A DNA stretch of 24,864 nucleotides from Barthelona sp. PAP020 (Eukaryota; Metamonada: BaSk clade). The first letter of the stretch is position 1, and each line of letters starts with the position of its first letter. The stretch spans positions 1 to 24,864 of the forward strand of contig JARQWU010000150.1 of assembly GCA_040182905.1 (NCBI GenBank), in the 5' to 3' direction. The notes under the pieces were generated by a model. It did not search any database. It was given only the letters and a program-made list of their open reading frames with translations, and was not told the origin of the DNA. Positions 7,521 to 16,734 of this stretch are shown in pieces. Made by a program: the position numbers and the translations under genes.

Positions 7521-9596
7521 ATGGCATTTATTGAAGAAAGATTGGAAAAATATGAAAGATTCAAACTTTTACATGCAAAGCAAGTTGAAGGAAGACCAAT
7601 CAAAATTAATTATAATGGTGTTGAAATAATTGTTGATTCACCAATTCACAGTTCACCTTTTCAAATAGCTGTTAAAATTGAAAAGGATGAAGCTCTAAAA
7701 ACAGAGTTAGGTTCTGTTTTGGAACAAAAACCTTGTGTTGCAAAGATTAATGGAAAATTATGGGATATTCATGAGCCCATTTCTGAAGAAGGAACTTTAG
7801 AATTCTTATATTTTGATTCTCCTGAAGGAAAAGAAGTTTTTTTCCACTCTTCTGCCCACATTTTAGGTGCAACTTTTGAAGCGTTATATCAAGGATTGGT
7901 GGTTGTTGGACCTGCTTCTGAAAGTGGTTTCTTTTATGATGTGTATTTACCTGATGATGAACAAGGCAACAAACGTACTTTATCTGAAAGCGATTTGCCC
8001 TTGATTCAAAAGAAATATCAATCAATAGCCAACAGCGATTCTAAATTTGAACACATTTTTGTCACTAAACTTGAAGCTATGGAACTGTTTTCCTACAACA
8101 AATTCAAATTGGAGTTCCTTGAGAATCATGTTGAAAAGGACGATGATTTGGTTAAAGTTTATAAGAATGGTGATTTTATTGACTTCTGTCGTGGACCCCA
8201 TTTACCTACCACTAAGTACGTTGTAGCTCCTTGGTTAAATAAGGTTGCTGGTACTCATCTTCATGGTGATATCACCAAGGAACCTCTTCAAAGAGTTTAT
8301 GGGATAAGTTTCCCCACTAAAAATGAATTGAAAGACCATAAGACTTTTGTTGAAGAAGCCAAAAAGAGAGATCATCGTCTTATTGGTGAAAAACAAGAGT
8401 TATTCTTCTTTTCACCCATCTACTCTGCCGGTTGTCCTTTCTTCTTACCTCATGGTCAACGTATCTATCTTACTCTTCAAAATTTCGTCAGAAAATTATG
8501 GCACAAAAGAGGTTATTTGGAAGTTCAAACTCCTAATATGGCCAGTCACAGGTTATGGAGAGTTTCTGGTCATTGGGATCATTATCATGAAGATATGTTC
8601 CAAGTTGTTACTGAAGACATGAATCCTGAAGATGATGAAAGAGATATTTGGGCTTTGGCACCAATGAATTGCCCAAAGCATTGTCTTTGTTTCGCAAGTC
8701 GTATTCGTTCTTATCGAGAATTACCTTTAAGATATGGTGAATTTGGTGTTTTGCATCGTAATGAAGCCAGTGGTGCTCTTAATGGACTATTTCGTGTTCG
8801 TAGATTTGTTCAAGATGATGGTCATGTCTATTGTCGTCGTGATCAAATATTTGAAGAAATTGAGGCTGTTTTAGACATGATGAGAGTTGTTTACAGTGCT
8901 TTTAACATGGAGTACACTTTTGCTCTTTCCACAAAGCCTGAAAATTGCGTTGGAAGTGATGAACTCTGGACACAAGCTGAAGAAGCCTTACAAAACGCAT
9001 TGGATAATAGTAATATTAAATATTCCATCAATCCTGGTGACGGTGCTTTTTATGGCCCTAAAATTGATGTGCATTTGAGAGATGCATTGAATAGAAAACA
9101 TCAGTGTGCAACCATTCAATTAGATTTCAACATGCCTGAAAAGTTCAATCTCAAGTACAAGGATGCCGATGGTAATATGGTTACTCCCGTTATGATTCAC
9201 AGAGCTGTTTTTGGTTCTTTGGAAAGATTTATTGGTATGATTACAGAACATCTTGCAGGCAGATGGCCTTTTTGGTTATCTCCAAGACAAGCCATTGTTG
9301 TTCCTGTTGATCCTCTCTACAATGAATATGCAGAAAAATGTGGTGAGAGATTACGTGATGCTGGATTCTATGTTGATGTTGATGTCTCGAATAACAGATA
9401 TCCCAAGAAGGTTAGAAACGCTTCCAGCAATGCTTACAATTATATCTTGACTGTTGGACAACAAGAAGTTGATGAAAACGGTATTTTACCAGCAAGAAGA
9501 GCCGCTAAAGGTACTATCAAAGAAGAAATGGTTTCTATTGATGAATTGATTGAAACTTTCCACAAGTACGTTGATGAGATGGTTTTAGACCGTTAA
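7521..9596 (+). CDS. TARS1: Threonyl-tRNA synthetase (691 aa)
   Basis: A class II synthetase charging tRNA-Thr. The order is: N-terminal TGS domain (about 25-95), the editing-type second domain with 'HSSAHILG' and 'DFCRGPHLP' (about 105-285), the catalytic core (about 300-590), and the anticodon-binding domain from 'RQAIVVPV' onward. Motif 1 region 'LWRVSGHWDHYHEDMF', motif 2 'RNEASGALNGLFRVRRF' and motif 3 'GSLERFIGMITEH' are intact, as are the zinc ligands C384, H435 and H560. There is no N-terminal targeting extension, so it is the cytosolic enzyme. The size is typical of eukaryotic cytosolic ThrRS without the long metazoan extension. The start ATG follows a T16 run. Confidence 0.97.
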   Translation: MAFIEERLEKYERFKLLHAKQVEGRPIKINYNGVEIIVDSPIHSSPFQIAVKIEKDEALKTELGSVLEQKPCVAKINGKLWDIHEPISEEGTLEFLYFDSPEGKEVFFHSSAHILGATFEALYQGLVVVGPASESGFFYDVYLPDDEQGNKRTLSESDLPLIQKKYQSIANSDSKFEHIFVTKLEAMELFSYNKFKLEFLENHVEKDDDLVKVYKNGDFIDFCRGPHLPTTKYVVAPWLNKVAGTHLHGDITKEPLQRVYGISFPTKNELKDHKTFVEEAKKRDHRLIGEKQELFFFSPIYSAGCPFFLPHGQRIYLTLQNFVRKLWHKRGYLEVQTPNMASHRLWRVSGHWDHYHEDMFQVVTEDMNPEDDERDIWALAPMNCPKHCLCFASRIRSYRELPLRYGEFGVLHRNEASGALNGLFRVRRFVQDDGHVYCRRDQIFEEIEAVLDMMRVVYSAFNMEYTFALSTKPENCVGSDELWTQAEEALQNALDNSNIKYSINPGDGAFYGPKIDVHLRDALNRKHQCATIQLDFNMPEKFNLKYKDADGNMVTPVMIHRAVFGSLERFIGMITEHLAGRWPFWLSPRQAIVVPVDPLYNEYAEKCGERLRDAGFYVDVDVSNNRYPKKVRNASSNAYNYILTVGQQEVDENGILPARRAAKGTIKEEMVSIDELIETFHKYVDEMVLDR

Positions 9597-9825
9597 AATA
9601 GTAAATTTGGATTTATTTTATGTTATTTTTTATTGAAAATTGATAACGATAAAAAAATGAAAAACAAATGAAATTGAAAAGGAAATTCAATAGTTCACCC
9701 TACAGAAATTCTTAGGTTTCAAAAAAGATTCCATTTTGTTGGTTGATAGGAGTCAATGCAAAATAAAAAAACTTTAAAAAAAAAACCCAAAAAATTTAGG
9801 ATCTTTTTTTTCTTTGATTCAAGAA

Positions 9826-10791
9826 ATGTCTGTTGATAATAATAATGATTCATGTAATATGGTTAATTCATCCTTCACAGGAAACCTAATTGAAACAATT
9901 AAAGATGTAGTTGACCGAAAGATTTATGATTGCCGTTATTCGCCAGATGGTGAATATTTTGCAATGATTAGTCGATTAAAATTACTTTTATTTAGTTCAA
10001 ATGACTCAAAATTAGTGAAAGAATTTTCACACCATAAATGTATGATTCATGGAGTTGCTTTCTCAAAAGACAATAAATTTTTGGCGACATGTTCATATGA
10101 CAAGAAAATATTTATTTATAACTTGGAAGATTTGGATGCGGATCACACAGAGTTGGAGAATGACAGTTTTTTGTGTACTATTGCATTCTGTCCGAATGAT
10201 TCCAAAATTATTTATTCTGGAGATCACAATGGATTTGTTAAAAAATGGAACATTGATTCTTCCAATAACAATCCTGTTGCAGAGAAAAAGATTCACGACA
10301 AATGGATTTGGAGATTAGCAGTTTCAGAGAATGGCCAACGTCTTATTACAGGTAGTCTTGATAGAACTGCAAAATTGATTGATGTTAGTGATGACGAGTT
10401 TAATGTGCTTCACACTTTCAGCCATGATAATCATGTGAGAAGTGTTGCTTTCCTTCCTGATTCCGAGAAAAAAATTGTTGCATGTGGTGATCAATCAAGT
10501 AAAGTCAAACTTTGGAACATGGAAACTGGTGAACTTGTTCACCAATTTGACCTTGAAGCTGAAGTTTATTGTTTGCGATTTTTGTCTCCCAAACATTTAC
10601 TTGTTATGTCTGGTGATGGATATATTTGTTGTTATGAACTTGATAATTTCGGAAAATATGGCGAAATTAATTGTAGAATCAGCAGTTATATGTATGCTTT
10701 TGACGTATTTGTATCTTCAGACAAAAAACAATTGGCTGTTGGTGCATGTGAAGATCTTACCATTAAGATTTATGGAATTGATTGGAGTTAG
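9826..10791 (+). CDS. WD40-repeat protein, short member of a duplicated pair (321 aa)
   Basis: The frame opens at a TTG, but the first ATG is at 9826. About seven WD40 blades are visible, for example 'YDCRYSPDGEYFAM', 'IHGVAFSKDNKFLATCSYDKKIFIYNL', 'SGDHNGFVKKWNI', 'LITGSLDRTAKLIDV', 'HVRSVAFLPD' and 'LLVMSGDGYI'. I cannot assign it to a conserved WD40 family. It is clearly a paralogue of the N-terminal half of the gene at 11215-13248, with which it is convergent: blade order, 'ATCS-D' and 'SGD-NG--KKW' occur at equivalent places in both. It has no extra domain. WD40 propellers are protein-interaction platforms; partners are unknown. Confidence 0.85.
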   Translation: MSVDNNNDSCNMVNSSFTGNLIETIKDVVDRKIYDCRYSPDGEYFAMISRLKLLLFSSNDSKLVKEFSHHKCMIHGVAFSKDNKFLATCSYDKKIFIYNLEDLDADHTELENDSFLCTIAFCPNDSKIIYSGDHNGFVKKWNIDSSNNNPVAEKKIHDKWIWRLAVSENGQRLITGSLDRTAKLIDVSDDEFNVLHTFSHDNHVRSVAFLPDSEKKIVACGDQSSKVKLWNMETGELVHQFDLEAEVYCLRFLSPKHLLVMSGDGYICCYELDNFGKYGEINCRISSYMYAFDVFVSSDKKQLAVGACEDLTIKIYGIDWS

Positions 10792-11214
10792 TAATGTTCA
10801 TAATTTTGCTTGACAACTTTCAAATGGAGTTGTTTTTTTTATGTAATGTTTAAGTTATGTAATTGTGTATTTATTTCAAATAAAAAATATGTGAATTTTT
10901 TTATTGTTTTTTTTGAAGGGATTTTACTTTGTTTCAAATAAACTATTTGGAAATAATTCCTAAACCCAAATAAAAGGATCTAATTATTCAACCATTATTC
11001 GTTAAAATTCTTTCATCTGGTTAAAAGAAAAGTTGGATGATACACAATAGACAAAAACAGATAAAAAGTTCTTTTACACTGTTAAAAAGTTGCCAACACA
11101 CATATAACCTCTTTATAAAGAAGATCTTACTTATTTTTGATCAAAAAAGTCTTTGATTTCATCAAATTTCACATTTTTCATTTGAAATTTAATTGTGAAA
11201 GTGAAATCGTTTCT
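10792..11214. other. Convergent intergenic region, 423 bp
   Basis: It lies between the 3' ends of the two WD40 paralogues. AT-rich, with AATAAA-type sequences on the plus strand near 10877 and 10936 that could serve 3'-end formation, and a TTTCAAATAAA sequence that occurs twice (near 10874 and 10932). No gene or RNA was recognised. Confidence 0.5.
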
Positions 11215-13248
11215 TCAATTCTTCAATTTCTTCAATTCGGAATAAATATTGGCGATATCATTTTTTAAGATGGAATTTTCGTCCTCTAAATTGCAAATTC
11301 TTTGATTTTGCTGAATAATTATTGATAAACGTGTTGAAAATGGTGCAATGATTTCTTTATAGTTCATAATAATATCCATCGGTAATTGTTCCAAAAATAC
11401 AAGTCTCTTTTCATTTGAAAAAGATCCAACAAAAGTTTTAAACACAATTGGAGTGAATTCAGGGAATAATTGCAAAAAATCAACAAGTTTCTGATTGTTT
11501 ACCGATAAATTTTGGTTACTTGCGAATTCAAACAATTCAAACAATTCTAATGAATGATCTAACGGTGATAATTCCATTATGCGATCAAAACACATTGTAT
11601 CATCAACAATACAAGAAAAAAAACAACTGAACTTAAAAGATTCCAGATTTCCACCATTTTTAACGTTTTCTCCCATAATTTCCTCAGTTAAAAAAGGAAT
11701 AACATGAATCAATTCATCAGTACTCACATTTACTCCTTTTTTCAATAATAATTTCATCAAGTCATCAAAAACATCTTCATGAACACTTTCAAATGAAAAA
11801 AATTTGTAAATTTTTTGACCATTCTTTGAAAACCCTATCAATTGATCAATAAATGTCATGCCTTTTGATGAAAACAAAAAAGGAATGATATATTCGGCAA
11901 AATTCATCCAAATCATCTGAAATATTACAAACTCTTGATTGTTCAACAGAATATCAATGTGTTCTGATGCAAATTTACAACAATCCTTTTGATTATAAGT
12001 ATATAGTTCAATAAACTGTTCAAAAGATATGAATTCAAAAAATTCCACCAAATTTCCACCTTTTATCGTATTTTGTACCAAATATTCAGCATTATCAAAA
12101 CATTTAAATAGTTCTTTCTCTTCATCGCACACGATAATTCCTTCTTTAACGAGATTTTGTATCAACTTATCTTCATGTTCCACATGAAAAATATGACACA
12201 GTACAAATAATACGTTACCTCCTTTCAAATGTGATAATTCAATGAGTTCTGATACATGTTTCTCTAAATCATCAGAAATATGTGTTGAATCATGTTTTGA
12301 AATCTGATATACCTTGATATTTTTGGAATCACACCTTCCACAAGCTAAATGAGTACAATCTGGGGAAATAGCAAATGAACACCAATTTCTATCACAATTA
12401 CAACATAATGATTGAAGTTGTTGAAAAGAATCAGTGTTTAACAAAGTAAGAAATCCATCACCAGTCATTATAACCAAAGTAGAAGAATTAACATAGTCAA
12501 GACAATATATTGGACCATCAAACATCCTTACGTAAACAGAAACTCCATGATGCAAACTCCAAACTTTCAAAACTTTTGAAATATCACTTGTAATTACAAA
12601 TTTTTCCTTTGGATCAAAACAAACTGCATACACATGATTTTCATGTTCATAAACACGCTCAATACATAGATTTTCAACATCAATTAATTTCGAGTATTTA
12701 TCCCTGCTTCCTGTAAGAATCAAATGATTATCTGTCGAAACTTTAAGTGCATAAATAGCTTCTTCATGAACTTTCATTTCTTTGATTAACCTTCTTTTTT
12801 CAACATCCCATTTTTTGATATATCCATTAATGTCACCAGAATATAAAAATTTTGAACATTTTGAAAAAGATATGGAAAAAATACTTGCATTTGTGCAAAA
12901 TTTTGTGAAGATCGAAAAATCATCAAGATTAAAAACAATGACAGAATAATCATGAGAACAAGTTGCCATGTATTTACCATTTGGAGAAAAAGTTATGCCA
13001 TAAACACTCATCAAATGATGATGAAAAGTATGTTTATGTGAACTTGTTTTTCCATCAAACAATAAAATTTGTTTATTGAAATCTGCAATTCCCAAAAATT
13101 CCCCATCAGGCGAATATTCACAATCCCACATAAAACGTGAAAGCGTACCTGTAATTACTTTTACATTTTCATCACAAATTCTTGTTGGTAACTTTTCACA
13201 AATTTTTTGTTTAATTAAATCAATTGTTGAATTTTCATTTATCAACAT
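11215..13248 (-). CDS. WD40-repeat protein with long unrecognised C-terminal helical domain (677 aa)
   Basis: The ATG at 13248 is used; the frame extends one codon further to a TTG. Residues about 30-317 form a WD40 propeller paralogous to the gene at 9826-10791 ('WDCEYSPDGEFLGI', 'YGITFSPNGKYMATCSHD', 'SGDINGYIKKWDV', 'LTGSRDKYSKLIDV', 'HENHVYAVCF', 'IMTGDGFL'). Residues about 318-640 are Phe/Leu/Glu-rich and look helical; the motif (K/N)GGN(L/V) recurs at about 342, 396 and 532, suggesting diverged repeats. The last ~30 residues are a probable coiled coil. I do not recognise the tail. It begins only 45 bp after the symplekin stop codon on the same strand. Confidence 0.85.
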   Translation of the reverse strand: MLINENSTIDLIKQKICEKLPTRICDENVKVITGTLSRFMWDCEYSPDGEFLGIADFNKQILLFDGKTSSHKHTFHHHLMSVYGITFSPNGKYMATCSHDYSVIVFNLDDFSIFTKFCTNASIFSISFSKCSKFLYSGDINGYIKKWDVEKRRLIKEMKVHEEAIYALKVSTDNHLILTGSRDKYSKLIDVENLCIERVYEHENHVYAVCFDPKEKFVITSDISKVLKVWSLHHGVSVYVRMFDGPIYCLDYVNSSTLVIMTGDGFLTLLNTDSFQQLQSLCCNCDRNWCSFAISPDCTHLACGRCDSKNIKVYQISKHDSTHISDDLEKHVSELIELSHLKGGNVLFVLCHIFHVEHEDKLIQNLVKEGIIVCDEEKELFKCFDNAEYLVQNTIKGGNLVEFFEFISFEQFIELYTYNQKDCCKFASEHIDILLNNQEFVIFQMIWMNFAEYIIPFLFSSKGMTFIDQLIGFSKNGQKIYKFFSFESVHEDVFDDLMKLLLKKGVNVSTDELIHVIPFLTEEIMGENVKNGGNLESFKFSCFFSCIVDDTMCFDRIMELSPLDHSLELFELFEFASNQNLSVNNQKLVDFLQLFPEFTPIVFKTFVGSFSNEKRLVFLEQLPMDIIMNYKEIIAPFSTRLSIIIQQNQRICNLEDENSILKNDIANIYSELKKLKN

Positions 13249-13293
13249 CAAAAGAAATTCAGAAAAAAAAAAAAAGAGAATAAAATAAATTTA
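13249..13293 (-). promoter_or_regulatory. 45-bp spacer between symplekin stop and WD40 start (tandem genes)
   Basis: Read on the minus strand, symplekin ends with TGA, then come 45 AT-rich bases including a T run, and then the WD40 ATG. The 3'-end signals of one gene and the promoter and 5' UTR of the next must overlap here or extend into the coding sequences. Confidence 0.5.
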
Positions 13294-16200
13294 TCAAACC
13301 TCCATTTCTTTTTGTGCTGATTCTGTTTCTTCTTCTTCTTCATTGTTTTCTTCATCTACAACAAAATCCTTCAATAAATAGACAGGTGTCTCTTCTTTAC
13401 AATATCTATATAATATATCAACTGAAATAATACCAAGTTGAATAATATTTTCCAATAAATGAGTTGGTAAACATAAAGAAAACAAGACTTTATCATATGG
13501 CCTGACAATATTTAGAAATTTTAAAAACCCTGTCCAAAAAGCTTCATTTTTATAGAATTTGCAATTCAATAATTCTGCAAGAATGAATGTTTGAATGAAT
13601 CGACTAAAATCTCGTGAATCGCTTTGATTGAACCCATATTTTTGATAGGTAATGATCAAAGTTCTCATAATCAAAGGATTGAAAATGAGATTCTGTTTAA
13701 AATAAAACTTAAAAAATTGAACAATTTCTGTTAGACTCAAATGATTGGTATCTAAAATGTATTCGATTATTCTAATCTTTTTATTTAGAGAAAGGGTGGC
13801 ATTACTTTGTAAAAAAGCTAAGAACTTGTATATTTCAGGAGATTCCAATGGAAGATTTTGTAGAAATAATTCAATATGTGCAATTAATACATTATCTCGT
13901 AAATCTTTGATATTTACTCGCTGTAAAAACAAATTTTGAAAATCAATCAATTTCATATGTCTTAACAAAGGTCTAAAAATACCATTTGAAAAAATCTTAC
14001 GATTTTCAAAAATATAGTGAGAAATTTCAGTTAATTCGTTGTTGTTATAATTCTTTGCTAGAATTTCAAAAGAGGGAATCAATATTTTTTCTAAAATCGT
14101 AGTTTCATCCAATTGTATAACGAATTCAGTCAATTGATTATCAAATTTCAAATCAATATCAGTGAAATTATTCAATTGTGCTAAGAAATTATTTTGAAAA
14201 GAATTAAACATTCCAAAACCTTTCTGTTTAACTCTTATCAAATATTTGTAAAAAATTACCCAAATGTTTGACAAACTAAACATTTTAAACAATTCAATGG
14301 AAAAATCATACAATAATCTTCTCTTGTAAGTATTATCAATATCTGAAGCAAGACGAGTTTTAACTTCATTCAAATCAAGTTTAAAGAAAGGATTAATCAT
14401 GACATCTTCATTCTTTCGTTCTTTTTCTTTTTTAAGGAAACTTTCAAAATCAAACTCAAGTAAATCATTGAATTGAATTTCATTGATCCCCATTGGTTCA
14501 ATTAGATAAAATAAGATTGATTCAAGCAAATCACTGATAAATACTTGTTGTCTTTTGAACATAAAACCACAATTTTGAAAAAAGTTCCTCAATTCTTCAA
14601 TAATGATATTGTACGTATGATAATCAATCTTTAATAAACTCCATAATATCATATTCCACAACTTTTCAAATAAAATAGGCTTAACCTTGACAATCTCAAG
14701 TAATCTTCGAAAATCTTGAAGATTGTGGTTGAACAAAAATTCATTAAAAAAATATAACAACAATCCTGTAGGAATATTGGGGACAAATCGCAAGAATTCC
14801 AAAATTTGCTCAAAATCAACAGATTTCTTTAAAGCTGTTCGAACAAAAATAACCAATTTATAGTCATAATCATTATGCACACTAGATTGAGTTTGAGTTT
14901 GAGTTTGGATGCGACTTAATCTCATAACATCCAACTGATAGAATAAAGGTAAAAAATCCATGAACTCTATCGTGTTCCAAACCTTGAAAAGAGAATCTTC
15001 AAAAGAAAAATGTTTTTTCTCTTCCAATTGTTTGCCCATTCGTTGAAATACCAAGGCCCTTAATTTGGGTTCAACAACAATATGTCTTAAAATAGTTAAC
15101 ACACATTTCAAATACATATCTTTATGTCCTTCCAAAATCAATTGATCACGTAAATCACTTATGATCTCCAAACTTGAGATCAAAATCTCCTTTCTCGTTT
15201 CATTAGTTGGCAACTCAATCTTCGGATCAAATGGCACTTTTGTTGTTGTAGTGGAATAGCAATCAGCAAATGTTTCGGATTCTAACGTCATGATATCACT
15301 GTGATCCATTTTCAAGTTCAATATTAGCGTGTCTACAAATATCTCTCGAAAGGGAATATTTGTCATGGAAGGATTCAAAAAAGGCATCAAGAAATCTTGA
15401 ACTAGATTCATTTGTCCAACTTTATTAAATTTACCGCCAAAATTATTTAAAAACACTTTGATTTCATTACTTTGCATGTTCTTTTTTTCTTCCTCATAAA
15501 GCTTAACAATATTATTGAATGGAGTTACATCAAACAAAATGGCGGTCAGACTTGGATCTTGACAACGCTCAACTCGTTGCTGATCTCCTATTGAGCTTCG
15601 AACTTTCTTCACAATCTCAAGAATAGTCTTAGTCAATTGAACATGTACCTGTTTTAACATGGCTGAATTGCATATCTTTGCATCTCTTTGTAAAGTTGTC
15701 AACTTTGTATACAGTTTGTTCAAATATTCAGGTGATTGCAACCTTCTAACAATGGATATACAGCATATAATCGCACATGTAGTGCTCACCATCTTAAAGT
15801 GATCATTAATGACAAGCAACAATATATCAAAATACAAACGTCCAGTCTTTTCCATCTCCAAACGGTTTATCAATGACATTTGATGAATCTGTTCAATTGT
15901 CCAATTAGCTTCACGTTGAGATAATATTGTCTCGTTTGAGGGGGATGAACTGAAAGACATGACAAAAACCTCAAAAAATTTCAATAGACTGCATATGATT
16001 CCTTGATTCATGTTTAAAGCATAACAAAAGTCAAATAAATACTTAAATTGAGTTCGAACAGCATTCATACCCTGCGAAAAATTGAATAGCTCCTTTCCTA
16101 TTTTATCTTCAGTAGCAGGATATAAAACTAATATTTCCATAAAATATCGATAATTTAATGTGTATTTATCGATAGCAGCAATCAATTTTTCAACATCATT

Positions 16201-16404
16201 GTTAGGATTATTGAAATATGGAATCCAACATTTCTCTCTATTTATATTAAGACTATCTTCATTCTTTACATCAAGTTTTTTAAACTTGGGTAATATTTTC
16301 TAATTAAATTGTTAATATATAAATTAAAGAAAAAATCATCATACATATATGTCTTTCAATTCTTCAATTGATTCTTTTAATCGATTTGGATTAATAGGTT
16401 CCAT
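13294..16404 (-). CDS. SYMPK: Symplekin / Pta1 (1021 aa; exons 16345-16404 and 13294-16299)
   Basis: Scaffold of the cleavage and polyadenylation machinery. The open frame starts inside the gene; the real ATG at 16404 begins a 20-codon first exon, and a 45-nt intron separates it from the rest. The N-terminal third is a HEAT-like helical array; 'LLKFFEVFVMSFS' followed after a gap by 'FDILLLVINDHFKMVSTTC' and 'VHVQLTKTILEIVKK' matches human symplekin 'AIKFVEGLIVTLSP', 'LLKFMVHPAISSINL' and 'VRKNLKLHLLSVLKH'. The C-terminal domain 'LTEIVQFFKF' ... 'LIMRTLIITYQKYG' ... 'FWTGFLKFLNIVRPY' matches 'LTVVMQQLME' ... 'LLMRTVIQSLTMYP' ... 'VWEGFIKCCQRTKP'. The protein ends in an acidic tail. The match is weak overall but ordered at both ends. 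Confidence 0.82.
16300..16344 (-). other. Spliceosomal intron in symplekin (45 nt)
   Basis: On the minus strand it starts GTATGA and ends TTAATTAG, with an ATTAAC branch-site-like motif 10-15 bases before the end. It is phase 0 and contains in-frame stops. Removing it joins an ATG-initiated 20-codon exon to the long open frame, which otherwise has no ATG start near its beginning. The structure is the same as the eIF2-gamma intron. Confidence 0.85.
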
Positions 16405-16734
16405 TCTTTATTGAAAGAATTCACTTACAATTAAAAAAAAAATCAGAATAAACATTTGATTATTTTTTGGTGGATAATTTCTTTATTTTTTTCTTCAAAA
16501 AAAGTGGATTGGTTATATTTATTCAAACAATATTCATTTTTTATCATTAATAAAAAAAAAACATCATATTCTTTTGGTTTGTGGAAAAAAGATTTTCATT
16601 TATTTTTCATTTTGCTTTTAAATTACAACAATAAAGAATTGAATGAACTTTTTTGAAACCTTTTTGATGAAATTTGGTTATTTCACTATCTTTTTTTTTT
16701 CCTTCTTTTCTCATTTATAATTTAAATCTTTACA
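16405..16734. promoter_or_regulatory. Divergent intergenic region, 330 bp (symplekin / ABC exporter)
   Basis: It is extremely AT-rich, with a T11-type run shortly before the ABC start (about 16691-16700) and an A run before symplekin. The open frame 16456-16656 is low-complexity and not supported. Presumably it holds both promoters. Confidence 0.45.

Noticed and set aside
10442-10813. 123-codon frame overlapping the short WD40 gene
   Set aside because: It is the +1 frame of a clear WD40 coding sequence.
16456-16656. Open frame of 66 codons between symplekin and the ABC exporter
   Set aside because: Phe/Lys/Ile-rich reading of AT-rich promoter sequence; no recognisable protein features.
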